Assembly (NCBI GenBank): GCA_030272155.1
Contig: CP126201.1
Coordinates: 1,532,501 to 1,596,500, forward strand
Direction: 5' to 3'
Origin: Tetradesmus obliquus
Lineage: Eukaryota > Chlorophyta > Chlorophyceae > Sphaeropleales > Scenedesmaceae
DNA: 64,000 bases
Positions within the stretch are counted from its first letter, which is position 1. Each line of letters begins with the position of its first letter. Shown here piece after piece: positions 32,981 through 43,341 of this stretch. The notes under the pieces are model-generated. The model was not told the DNA's origin and made no database searches. It worked only from the letters and a program-made list of their open reading frames with translations. Made by a program: the position numbers and the translations under genes.

Positions 32981-33623
32981 TGGTCATCCTTTTGTGGCTC
33001 ATACCATCTAAGATGGTTCCAGGGACCCACATGTAACTTTGCCTCTCTCTTGAATTCTGAAGTTGCAGTGGTCAGTTACACATGCTGCAGAGAGTCACTT
33101 CAGCAGCGATGTCCCACTGATATGTGTGTACACACACTGCAGCCATAGACACTTCTAATGTGCCTGGTAGGCTGCACAGTGCCACCACCAGTACTATCCA
33201 CAGTTGTGCACAACGGGGTTGCTGTGGTACGTACGGCATGCCAAGTCCTGTGATGCATTACATAACATATGCGTCTGTCAACACTTTGCTCAAATAATTG
33301 TTACTGTCTTGAAGTGCATGTGACTGGCCATACAACGCACAACCTAGGCCTTTGGCCTCAGACTCGGTCCTCAGACGGCGTCTGTGTGACTGTAATGCAG
33401 TAGTGCAGCTCAACTGCAAGCATCAGCTGACATCACCAAAACAAGCTTGATGTCCATGGGGCACGTCTCAGCGCCACAATATGCACATGCATTGATTGCT
33501 TGCAGATCACTTTTGTACAATTTCCCGTGAATGAAAACACCCTGGCATCATACACCAACTGTCGTTGATCAACACCCCGGTGTTGCTGCTGTGGGCTGTA
33601 CACATGTGCATCACCTGGTGCTG
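32981..33623. other. Intergenic, 3' flank of the secreted repeat protein
   Basis: I see no exon here. A minus-strand TGTAA (plus TTACA near 33075) is a possible signal for the gene at 33.6 kb, but it is about 550 bases from the stop. Confidence 0.35.
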
Positions 33624-34742
33624 CTACAGCAGGCTGCGTTTGGGGAAGCTGCTGCCTGTTGAAAGCTGGCCAGTAGCGCTGGCACGTTGGCTGCCAGCAG
33701 GGACACTGCCAGGCCCCGGAAGCTGCATGCCTGCCAGCCCCAGTGGGGCAGACACATTGTGGGAAGAGTTGCCATGCAGTGGCATCTGGCCTTCTGTGAG
33801 GTTGCCATAAACATGTGGTGCCAGCTGGCCTGGGGTGGACTTTAGGGGAGGTGGCACCTGGCCTGAGGTGGACTTTTGGGGAGGTGGCAGCTGGCCTGGT
33901 GTGAAGTTCCGGGGAAGTGGCACCTGGCCTGGTGTGAAGTTGCGGGGAGGTTGCATCTGGACTGGTGTGAAGTTGCGCGCAGGTGGCACCTGGCCAGGTG
34001 TGAAGTTGCGGGCAGGTGGCATCTGGCCTGGTGTGAAGTTGCGGGGAGGTTGCATCTGGCCTGGGGTGGACTTTTGGGAAGATGTCACCTGGCCTGGTGT
34101 GAAGTTGCGGGCAGGTGTCACCTGGCCTGGTGTGAAGTTGCGGGCAGGTGGCACCTGGCCTGGTGTGAAGTTGCGGGGAGGCAGCACCTGGCCTGGTGTA
34201 AAGTTCTTGGCAGAAGGGATCTGGCCTGGTGTGAATTTGCCGTGTGGTGTCACCTGGCCTGCTGTGAAAATGCCGGCAGATGGCATGCGTCTTGGTGTGA
34301 AGTTGCCGTGTGGTGGCACCTGGCCTGACATGGCACCTCCTGCAGGGTGACCGACACCTTGTGCCCTGCTGCTGCTGAATGCTGCGGTAGCACTGTTGGC
34401 CATAGAGCCGTTAGCTTGGAGCTGCTGCTGCTGCTGCTGGCTGCGCATCTGCAGCAGGGTGCGTCCCGACTTGCTGCCAGCCTGCTGCTGCTGCTGCTGG
34501 CCGCTGCGGCTGCCACTTCTGCTGTCAGGTCCTGGACTGCCCTCCTGTGTGCGACTGCTGCCTGTGTTGCGTGTTGGTGGTAAACCAGAAATGAGAGCCT
34601 TTATATCTGGCAATGCTGTGTCGTCAACTGGTTGATCCATTGCAAAGGACAGCTCTGGATGCTGAAGGCGTGGGAGCTGTGCTGCTGCTTGCAGGGCAGC
34701 TGCTGCCACCAAGGCCAGGAGCAGCAGGCTGGCTGCCCTCAT
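33624..34742 (-). CDS. Secreted 11-residue-repeat protein (372 aa), probable wall/matrix protein
   Basis: The start MRAASLLLLALVAAAALQAA is a signal peptide. It lies just after an acceptor (TTTTGCAG, about 34761) whose donor at about 34935 leaves a leader exon in the 5' UTR. Residues ~85-130 are Gln/Ser-rich. From about 150 to 310 an 11-residue unit of the form ARNFTPGQVPP repeats about 16 times, matching a 33-bp DNA repeat. Most units contain N-F-T, an N-glycosylation sequon, and Pro-rich spacing typical of hydroxyproline-rich algal matrix proteins. No enzyme motif is visible. The frame is open to a TAG. The function is inferred only from composition and secretion. Confidence 0.75.
   Translation of the reverse strand: MRAASLLLLALVAAAALQAAAQLPRLQHPELSFAMDQPVDDTALPDIKALISGLPPTRNTGSSRTQEGSPGPDSRSGSRSGQQQQQQAGSKSGRTLLQMRSQQQQQQLQANGSMANSATAAFSSSRAQGVGHPAGGAMSGQVPPHGNFTPRRMPSAGIFTAGQVTPHGKFTPGQIPSAKNFTPGQVLPPRNFTPGQVPPARNFTPGQVTPARNFTPGQVTSSQKSTPGQMQPPRNFTPGQMPPARNFTPGQVPPARNFTPVQMQPPRNFTPGQVPLPRNFTPGQLPPPQKSTSGQVPPPLKSTPGQLAPHVYGNLTEGQMPLHGNSSHNVSAPLGLAGMQLPGPGSVPAGSQRASATGQLSTGSSFPKRSLL
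33820..34330 (-). repeat. 33-bp coding minisatellite in the secreted protein
   Basis: About 16 tandem units of roughly 33 bp, each containing CACCTGGCC...GTGAAGTTG on the plus strand, stay in frame across the whole block. Units differ mainly at first and second codon positions of the A-R-N and P-P residues. Confidence 0.85.
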
Positions 34743-36137
34743 ATTGTTTACACCGACGTATCTGCAAAAACATAAAGAAGATAATGTTAGTTCTGGGGGT
34801 TCACACCGCAAGCATCACGGTGCAGGCCAGTCTGCTGTGCGCGGGGCAACTTGGCGGGATGCAAGTTTAGCTGCTTGCCGCTAGCCTGCTGCACGCACAG
34901 CCAGTTGTTTTGACATAAATCAATGATTTCTCACCTGTCCAATGCTAGTTGGAAGCAGGTTCGGGTTGAGCGGCACGTCTGTTCGCTGGAGCGGGAGTTG
35001 CAACCTGTTTCGTATCTGAAACGTTGCGGCCGTCCAGGAGCCTTTTGCTGCCTTCGCATATCAACTTCGTCTGTGCAGCTTGTAATTATATACCCTCTAC
35101 TTTGACACAGCCGCTCGGTAGCTGGACATGACAGCTGCTCGTGCATTTGTCAACAGCCGGGCTGCTAACCCCGACTGGCCAGTGCTGCCTGTATGACGAA
35201 ATCACCAGCAAGCCCACCAACAGCAAAGCACCTCAATGATTTAGGATTTTCTACGGAATCATCTAGGCCATGCAACCCAGCTTTCCCGCTTTATTATAGT
35301 CAGCCTGACAGTGACCACTGCTGTAAGCAGCGCTCGTGTCCAGTTCACAAGTGGCAAAGGGACTTGCAGGAAGCACATCAACACAGCATGCACACTTGCA
35401 GCACCCAAAAAGGAACAAGGAAATACCAAGGCGAGCCGGTGTCTGCATCATGATCATGCTGAGCAGCAAACAACACAAGCGCTTGCCCAGCACACCCCCA
35501 CTGGCAGCAGCAACAACACTGGCAGGCAGCTGCAGCCTAAGCATAAAAGCATGCCTGGCAGTGAAAGCAGCACCTGCTGCCAATGGCCCCACTACGTGCA
35601 CAGCAAAAATTACAGAAATGAATGCACCAAGTCGTGTTGCTATGCTGCTACTCAGCCGCCAGCAACTGGCAGTAGAGGCGTGTGTAGAGGTGCAAAGCAC
35701 ACATCATGAATGCTTCAGATCATCCTGCTGCATGGCACATGCAGGCAGCAAACACGTTTTCAACAATGCTGCGGAAAAACTGCCAGTCTCGAACAGTGTC
35801 TGCAGCTCTTGCAAGTCACCCATCTGTACAGCAGCACTTATAACATTTCTGCGTACACCCCGTACTAGTATTGCTGGAGCGAAGCTTGCCGCAGCACACA
35901 CCAGCAGCCGCCGCAGAACACACTGCTGCCTTACTGCGGCTGAGATCTGCTAAAAAAACTCCCCAACCCTGCATCATTTCAATTCACACCCTCTGTAGCA
36001 GCTCCGGCTGCTGCAACATCATGTATTCGGCAGCAGCAGCTGCTGCTGCCGCAGCAGGCCCGCTAGCGGCGGCACCACTGCAGCAGCCGCGGCACCAGCA
36101 TCGCCACAAGCAGCAGCAGCAGCAGTCGCACGCGCCA
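34743..36137. other. Intergenic: secreted-protein promoter and RCHY1 3' flank
   Basis: The left part (to about 35100) is leader exon and promoter of the 33.6-34.7 kb gene. The right part is the 3' side of RCHY1; a minus-strand TGTAA lies near 35607. An open minus frame at 35263-35700 contains hydrophobic stretches (LGAFISVIFAVHVVGPLAAG), but no homology or splice support was seen, so I do not call it a gene. Confidence 0.4.
35087..35093 (-). promoter_or_regulatory. TATA box of the secreted repeat protein
   Basis: TATATAA on the minus strand lies about 150 bases upstream of the leader-exon donor at about 34935. A start site roughly 30 bases downstream would give a short leader exon. Confidence 0.5.
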
Positions 36138-38833
36138 TCAGCTGGCCGCGGGCGGTGCTGCCGGCGGTGCTGCTGCTGCTGCTGCTGATGCTGGCTCCTG
36201 CACGCCTATCCTACGTGTGTTATAGCCGCCGCAGCCGCTGCACTTGTGACCGACCACATGGAATAGCACATCTGAACGCGCGCTGCAGTCGTTGCACAGT
36301 ATGTTAACCTGCGTCACACGCACAGCACCACACAACACAACTCAGGGAGTCTTGTTGCAGCGCTGGCACATGGAAGAGCACATCTCAGCGCGCGCTGCAG
36401 TCGTTGCACAGTATATTGACCTGCGTCACACACACAGCACCATACAACACAATTCAGGGAGTCTTGTTGCAGCGCTGGCACATGGAAGAGCACATCTGAG
36501 CGCGCGCTGCACTCGTTACACAGTAAATTGACCTGCGTCACACACACAACATCACACAACGAAATCAATGCCTGTTGCAGCGCCGGCAATGCCGACCGTC
36601 TAACGTCCTGCTCATAATACATGAAGATGTGGGAGGCTTGAACAAAAGATGTCAATGTTGGAGTGTGTGCATTGTTGTGTCCCACAGTCATAATGTGTGG
36701 TTTGCGACAAAACTATCAGCAGCACACAGCAGTACAGAGCAACAGTAAGCAGCTTTGAACAGCACAGTCGACACACAGACCACCGCGCTGGGCTCCCCTG
36801 CCGTGAATCGCTGCTGCTCACCTGCACATGCTTATACTCTTCAGCGATCAAGCTCACACAACTCACCCACACTCTGTTGCCCTGCCCAATAATGCTGCTC
36901 ACCTGCACATGCTTGTACTCTTCAGCAAATCAGCTCATACAAACACCCTCACCCACACTCTGTTGCCCTGCCCTGCAATGATGCTGCTCACCTGCACATG
37001 CTTGTACTCTTCAGCCATTCAGCTCATACAAACACCCTCACCCATACTCTGTTTCCCTGCCCTGTGATAATGCTGCTCACCTGCACATGCTTGTACTCTC
37101 CAGCAATGCAACCTCACACAACTCACCCACACTCTGTTGCCCTGCCCTGCAATGGTGCTGCTCCACCTGCACATGCTTGCACACTTCAGCAATCAACCTC
37201 ACACAAAATCTACAACACTATGCTCCACTGCTCTGCGATAATGCTGCTCACCTGCACATGCTTGTACTCCTCAGGCATTGGCGTGTCGCGCACCTGGCAG
37301 CAGCAGCAGCAGCAGCAGGGGCGGCAGCAGCAGGGGCGGCACAGAGCAGCCACAAGTGAGTGCAAAAGAAAGACTGAGTACAATTATTATCACGCTCATG
37401 AGCGGAGTAGTGGCAGCAGCCTGTAAGCCAGGTGGCTGACGCCCAGGAAGCCAGTAGCCTGCATCCGTACCGGTAAAGGAACGCATGCATGCCTGCGCAG
37501 GCAGACCACATGTGACTATGCTCTTCTCCAACCGTGTCCAGCGCCAACCACCCAACAACACAAACCCCACAACCTGGGCTTTTGCATCTGCAGAACCTCG
37601 GCAGGGCACCGCCTAGTCTAGGTGCCCGCTCTTTGCACAGGCCTGCCCAGTAGCAACCTCAGCAGCATGCTGCTGTCAAACCCTGCACTGCTGCCAGCCC
37701 ATCTTCCCAGCAGCAGCAGCAGCTACCAAAACACTACGCCACTTGGAGTTCCCAGGCGATCCCTCAACCTGGTACTGCTCGAGCCCAACCACGCTTAACT
37801 GCCGAGGTCTGATGGGATCGGGTTTTCGTGGTGGTGTGAGCGTAGCATGCACATGTGGCCGCCTGCCCAACATAAGACTGCCAACGAGCAACCTATCCTG
37901 GGCTGCCAGGGCGGATTTGACGTAGTTGCCTGTGCACACCGTGTAACCCCTCTTCTATAGGGCGGATTTGAACAATAGCCAAAGACATGACAAATTCACT
38001 GAACAATTTTGCTTGAATGCGTTGAGAATTGAGAATAGGCCAGCCGCGCTCAGCTGCTGGTCCAACAGCGCCCCACTATCGCCGCGCGTGGACACATGAA
38101 GGCACAAAACAGCTCTTGAACAATCACCTGCTGGTCCAGCAGGGCCCACTAGCGCTGCGTGTGAATAAAACGTGGCGAAAGCACAGCATCTTCATACAAT
38201 GGATATAAAACAAACATCCAGCCAGCCCCACCTGCTGGTCCAGCAGCGCCCAGTAGCGCCGCGCGTGGACACATGATGGCACAAAAACAGCTCTTGAAAG
38301 ATCACCTGCTGGTCCAGCACAGCAGAGCCCAGTAGCGCTGCGTGTGAATACATCGTGGCGAAAAGACAGCAACTTCATACCATGAATTTAAGCAAAACAG
38401 CAAGCCACCCTCACCTGCTGGTCCAGCAGGTCCCAGTAGCGCTGCGTGTGAATAAAACGTGGCGAAAACACAGCATCTTCATACACATACCATGGAATTA
38501 AACAAACCATCCAGCCACCCCCACCTGCTGGTCCAGCAGGGCCCAGTAGCACTGTTCGTGACGCTGCGACAGCATAACCAACCCGCATCGTCACAATGAA
38601 CATTCAGCCGCCCTCACCTGCTGGTCCAGCAGCCCCCAGTAGCGCTGTGCGTGATGATGAGACGGCATAAGCAACCCGCATCGTCACAATGAACAATCCA
38701 GCCGCCCTCACCTGCTGGTCCAGCAGCGCCCAGTAGCGCTGCGCATCACCTTGCGACAGGATGCACTTGAGGCACAGCGGGCAGGTGATGGTGTTGTGGC
38801 TCATCATCTCACGGTGGCACTCCTGGTGCGGTC

Positions 38834-38898
<65 letters not shown>

Positions 38899-38958
38899 GG
38901 CGGACAGAATTGTGTTGTGGCGGGTTGTGGCTCATCATCTCCCTGTGGCACTCCTGGT

Positions 38959-39017
<59 letters not shown>

Positions 39018-41378
39018 GACAGACAGGTTTGTGTTGTGGCAGGTTGTGGCTCATCATCTCGCGGCGGCGTTGCTGCGGGCAGGCATGTTATTGCACGTTA
39101 TGCCATGGCAGCGCTAGAGCGGCAAGCAGCACAGGCAAACAGAATAAAAAAACTTCGGCAACGGCAGCGGCTGCGCAAGCCATGCATGAGTGCAAACATG
39201 CACCGCATGCACATGCGCTGTGCATAATCTGCAGTGCTGCGGCAATTGCTGACGTAGCCCACATGCGGCACACGGCGCACTGATGTGCAGGCTGCATCAC
39301 ACAGCCTTGCAGGCATGCCATGGCAGCGCTAGAGCGGCAAGCAGCACAGGCCAGCAGAAAGAATAAAAATTTGGCAACGGCAACGGCTGCGCAAGCCATG
39401 CTGTGCTCTTGCATGAGTGCAAACATGCACCGCATGCACAGCGCTTTGCAAAATCTGCAGTGCTGCGGCGGGTGCTGACGTAGCGCACATGCCGCACACT
39501 GCGCGCTGATGTGCAGGCTGCATGGCACAGCCTTGCAGGAGAAAGTTGCTTGCAGGAAAGTGCCGTGGCTTGCAGGAAAGTGCTAGCGCCGCACCTGGTG
39601 GATGGTGTGCCCGCAGGGCAGCACTGCGATGGGCCGTATCGAGTCAAACAGGAACTCGCAGCACACCGGGCAGTTCTGTGACGCCAGCGCCAGACCGCAT
39701 ATGCACATGCAGACGGAGCAGGTGCCAACACAGCAGGCAAACAAGAGGGCAGCAGCAGCAGGCAAAAGTCAGAGACAGTCAACATGCTGATGTTGCTGGC
39801 CGCATGCCTGAGGACCTGCATGCATGTGAGAGGCACATGTACCAGTGCTGCTGCTTGCGTCTGCTGATGGGGGTGCCCCAAACACCTTCCTAGCGCAAGC
39901 TGCTGCTGCTGTACTCCAGCAACAAACAGCATAACATGTGGTGCCGACACCGTGTGCAGCATGGCCGAGCTCGTGGATGCCGTTGCTATTGTAAGCATGT
40001 TGTTGATCTGCATGACTCATTGCATACTGTCTTGACATGACATGACATGTTCTGAAGCACTTGCATTGCCCGCTGAACACACAACCAGACATGCCAGCAA
40101 CCAATTCATAAGCCGCAAATGCACCCAGGCCTGCGCGCACCTGGTGCATGCTGTTGCTGACACAGATGTGGCTGCCCTGCAGCGACGTGCTGTAGCAGCA
40201 GTTGCACGTGCTGCAGTGGAAGAAGTTGGCCCTGCCTCCCACGCGGCAAATGCCGCACTCATCACAGTGAAACTGCTCTTTGCTGACCGTGTCATCAAAG
40301 AAGTTGCACTGCAGGCACACGTAGCGCCCAAACCCTACGCCGCAGCTGCTGCAGGATGCTGCTACTGGCTGCCGAGTGTCGCACAGCGCGCAGACCACTT
40401 CGCGGACCTGCTTGCGGTCCATCGTGTGGCGCTTGGCTGCGTCCTGCAAGCAGCATCAGCAGGAGCAGCAGCAGTAACGGCGCGTCCAATTGTTTGTGCC
40501 GGGAGTGCTGCCGAGCTCCTTGTGCACAGCAGCTGCTTTGCTGAGGGCAATGACACATGACATGGCATGTGTTGCAACTGCAGCGTGCGATGACTTGCCT
40601 CAACATCAGATAATCGGCTGTTGACGCTGCTCTGCTGGCTTTTGCGAACTGCACGTGCTGCAGCTGTTGCAGGACACGCAAAGGCACGTCCTCATGAGTA
40701 ATGTAACAATGATAGTAATAATAATACCTGCTCGCTGTCGTCCTTGACCTGGTTGTGGCAGTGCCTGCACCAGAACACTTCGCCGCAGCATGGCGCCACA
40801 AGCTTGCAGCGGCGCTTGTAGTGGTCGCAGCCGTGCTCCATGCAACCCTTGTCCCTGCAGGGAGCAGCAGGCAACATAACATAGTAGGTCACAGCGGGAT
40901 ATAAAATACAGCAGTTCAGCACGTGTTAGGGGAGAAGATGCTGGTGAATGCTGCATGCAGCCCGTGTTTCTGCGAAGCAGCAGGCATGAAACCCTGGGAC
41001 ACTCTGCTGGGTTGCAGCAGCACGTGGAACAGAAACAGATCCAATGTATCGCTGCTGATTGGAGACGTGTCTCACACAGGATGTGCATGAGCTGCAACAG
41101 GCGGTGCCATCAACTGCTGGTACAGAGTGCTACAGCCAGACTAGCGATGACAGCTGTAGTGGATATGCAATTGACCATCTGAGTACTCTCAACGCCATCC
41201 GTTCCATCTGCAAGCATCAGCTGCCGTCAACACGGCTGAGCTGTTGCATGATGATGCAGCACAGCAGAGCTCACTTGGTGGGGTCGTTGTCTGGGCTGCA
41301 TGGCGCTGCATCCTCAAACTGATCATCCTCCTCTTCTGAACTGCCCGACATGAATTCGTCTTCTTCATGGTCTGCCAT
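36138..41378 (-). CDS. RCHY1: RCHY1/Pirh2-type CHY and RING zinc-finger E3 ubiquitin ligase, 312 aa
   Basis: Seven exons join in frame: 41378-41275, 40854-40728, 40443-40141, 39675-39595, 38822-38712, 37293-37252 and 36308-36138 (939 nt). After an acidic start ([12 protein letters not shown]) comes the CHY finger ([26 protein letters not shown]), then the CTCHY part ([21 protein letters not shown]), the RING ([38 protein letters not shown]), [19 protein letters not shown] and the last zinc ribbon ([30 protein letters not shown]). All expected Cys/His ligands are present. The order and length match animal and plant RCHY1, which ubiquitinates regulatory proteins. The tail is an Ala/Pro run. Introns 4, 5 and 6 are packed with tandem copies of exon edges, accounting for much of the 5.2-kb length. 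Confidence 0.95.
36308..36545 (-). repeat. Threefold array of the RCHY1 last-exon start
   Basis: Acceptor GACGCAG plus the exon start coding [11 protein letters not shown] occurs with first exon bases at 36532, 36420 and 36308, exactly 112 bp apart. The 36420 copy reads into TGA after the Arg codon (GCGCGCTGAGATG). Only the 36308 copy continues to the zinc ribbon. Confidence 0.9.
36815..37293 (-). repeat. Sixfold array of the RCHY1 exon 6 end plus donor
   Basis: The exon end coding EEYKHVQ followed by GTGAGC recurs with last exon bases at 37252 (the real exon), 37167, 37081, 36992, 36903 and 36822, spacings 81-89 bp. Five copies retain a GT donor. The intervening ~55 bp of intron (CACACTCTGTTGCCCTGCCC) is repeated too. 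Confidence 0.92.
38050..38745 (-). repeat. Eightfold array of the RCHY1 exon 5 end plus donor
   Basis: The exon end coding [10 protein letters not shown] and its GTGAGG donor recurs with last exon bases at 38712 (real), 38618, 38525, 38415, 38306, 38232, 38128 and 38054. Spacing alternates around 74-110 bp. Seven keep CAG|GT; the farthest has CAG|CT. Copies share spacer motifs such as TTTTCGCCACG. Confidence 0.93.
38790..39075 (-). repeat. Threefold array of the RCHY1 exon 5 start with (CTG)n acceptor tracts
   Basis: The exon start coding [10 protein letters not shown] (real acceptor ends 38823) is echoed near 38925-38962 and 39045-39072. The first two are each preceded, on the sense strand, by about 20 CTG units (38835-38897, 21 units; 38958-39016, about 20). 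The repeat expansion was therefore duplicated together with the acceptor. Confidence 0.88.
39095..39540. repeat. 215-bp tandem duplication inside RCHY1 intron 4
   Basis: Two copies of about 215-228 bp (39097-39312 and 39313-39540) share GCCATGGCAGCGCTAGAGCG, the CATGCACCGCATGCACA block and an end CACAGCCTTGCAGG. Unlike the other arrays this one holds no recognisable exon edge. Confidence 0.8.
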
Positions 41379-41720
41379 GCTGCTGTGCTGCTTGTAGTGA
41401 GATGAAACGAAAAGTTCACACGTGAAGGTCCAAGCTTGTGCAGATGCAGCGGCAAGTACCTAAACTCCAGAGCACTTGAACAAGAATCATCACACTGCAC
41501 ACAGTCGAGAGCACAGCTAACATGCAGCGAGCACAGACCCTGGCCCACCACTGACACTCTGCCGTAACAAGTTGCCGGTCCGGTACTTATCAACCCTCGT
41601 TAACCAGATGTTAACCCTGGTACACAAACGCCCTTCATCTTAGTACGCTTGATCACTGCCGGAAGGTCCAGCCTGTGCTGTTCCTAGCTCATTGGGGTGT
41701 TGCCGAAATTTCGAGCCAAC
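41379..41720. promoter_or_regulatory. Divergent upstream region of RCHY1 and ClpS
   Basis: RCHY1 and ClpS start 342 bases apart on opposite strands, so the two share upstream sequence. It contains a short repeat of GTTAACC at about 41592-41612. No clear TATA box is seen on either side. Confidence 0.5.
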
Positions 41721-43341
41721 ATGTTGCTTCAAAGTGCTTCCTCGGGTGTTTCCAGCGCATGCAACTGCACCCGCAGCAGGGTGAGTGCCTGCCTGCTTAG
41801 GAGTGCCTCGGTGTAGAGGGCTGCTCGCACACAAAACTTAACCTGCCGTGTTTGGCTTTACAGGCGCGTGTGAAGGCGTTCTCTAGGGCACCATTTGCAA
41901 CCACAAGGCTTGTGCAGCCTGCAGGTGAGCCATGTTTGAGCAATGGCGGGGTGGGCTGCTTGCCTCGAACTCGGAATTCTGCAGCGTGCTGCATGTTCGG
42001 CTACTGCGAGCAGCGGGAGCAGGCGATTCATCATTGTAGAAAGCTCTACAGGGCGGTAGCTTCCCACAGCGCGCTGCATGTCTGCAGGCAGCAGGAGTGT
42101 GGCTGACACAGCAGTAGCTCAGGTGGTGTGCTGGATGTGCTGACGGTTTGTGTGCTTTCGTCATGGCTGCAGGCAGCAGGAGGCAGCTTCATGTCGTTGC
42201 TGCTGGCAAGGGAGGGCTGCTGGACAACCCCACTATCACCACCCCAAACATCGAAAAGGGGTGAGCACTTACTGCACACAGCAGTGCGGTCGGTCCTTCC
42301 TTGGACAGGCAGCACACTCAGATCTTGTTCTCATTGTCAGCAGCTTGGCACCCCATGCCAAGTATGGCAGCTGCTGTTGCCCTGACAGCCGCTTGCGCAG
42401 CTGTCGTGCTGCTCAGCAGCAGGCATCTGCTCACAATCTGCACTAGTGATTCACTGCCATGACTCACTGCTGTGCAAGTTTACTGTCAGCACATTCGCAC
42501 ACTTTCAGCTACGGGTTTTGATCGTAAAATTATTCCTGGCAGCGCGTGTTGCCTTCCCCTACTTTCTGCGTGTACCGGCCACGCTTGCTGTCACTGCGCG
42601 GATGCAGCCTGCAGGACTGACAGCAGCAAGCAGAGGCTACCCTTCTACGTTGTGCTGCCGATTTGACCATGCTGAACTCATCTCATCATTGTGCCTGTGC
42701 TGTTTTTATCGTGTGCTTGCAGGACGGAGAGCAGCAAGAAGAAGCCGCCCATCTACAAGGTGATGCTGCACAACGACAACTACAACAGGCGCGAGTATGT
42801 TGTCAAGATCCTGCTCAAGACAGTGGAGGGGCTGACTGTTGATGATGCAGTCAACGTGATGCAGGTGCGCCGAGGTTGCTGCGCGTCGCAGTGTGGTAGT
42901 GGTGCTGTGTTGTGATTGTTGTGCCTGTGTAGGCAGTGGATTAGCGCACATCGGATGACACTGCCAACCTGATGCAGGTGGCATGCTTTGCCTGTTGCAG
43001 CGCAGCGTTGTGATACTGTTGCAGCAGCAGCGCTGCATGGACAGTTGATGATCCAGGGCTCAAGCAGTCACCGCTGCAGCAGGTGCAGGGGGCAGCACAG
43101 CGAGGTGGTAGTTGCTGCAACATACACGCGCCCTGACATCATGTCACCTCGCTTTGATACGAATCTTTCTTGGCCGTGTGTTGACCTGCTGTGTGTTTTG
43201 TGTTGCTGCTGCTTTGCTTTGCAGGAGGCCCATGAGACTGGCGTTGCCATGGTGGTGGCATGTGCTCAGGACAAGGCTGAGTCATACGTGGAGTCCATGC
43301 GCCTAAACGGGCTCATCGCTTCCATGGAGCCAGGCCATTGA
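41721..43341 (+). CDS. clpS: ClpS, N-end-rule adaptor of the Clp protease (155 aa, plastid-type)
   Basis: Five exons join in frame: 41721-41780, 41864-41924, 42173-42260, 42723-42864 and 43225-43341 (468 nt). The first ~60 residues are Ser/Arg/Ala-rich (MLLQSASSGVSSACNC, RARVKAFSRAPFATTRLVQP) and fit a chloroplast transit peptide. The mature domain reads PPIYKVMLHNDNYNRREYVV, KILLKTVEGLTVDDAVNVMQ, EAHETGVAMVVACAQDKAES and YVESMRLNGLIASMEP. The DNxNxREYVV and EAHExGxA motifs are the ClpS signature; the H-N-D-N stretch and the following helix bind destabilising N-terminal residues. It delivers substrates to the stromal ClpC/ClpP complex. Introns 3 and 4 contain decayed copies of the exon 4 edges. 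Confidence 0.93.
42605..42655 (+). repeat. Decayed copy of the ClpS exon 4 start
   Basis: CTGCAGGACTGACAGCAGCA and the following ~25 bases resemble the real exon 4 acceptor region at 42715-42765 (TTGCAGGACGGAGAGCAGCA), 105 bp downstream. The echo has a TGA and several substitutions. Confidence 0.6.
42930..43095 (+). repeat. Decayed copies of the ClpS exon 4 end plus donor
   Basis: Two degenerate echoes of the exon end (GTTGATGATGCAG...ATGCAG then GTG) lie at about 42950-42982 (ACACTGCCAACCTGATGCAG|GTGG) and 43041-43088 (ACAGTTGATGATCCAGG...GCAG|GTGC) inside intron 4. Confidence 0.5.

Noticed and set aside
35263-35700. 146-codon minus frame with hydrophobic stretches
   Set aside because: No splice signals, family pattern or independent support; it lies in the presumed RCHY1 3' region.
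36815-38745. Regularly spaced repeats that could look like a CRISPR array
   Set aside because: Each repeat is the translated end of an RCHY1 exon plus its donor, spacers are also related to each other, and the genome is eukaryotic.
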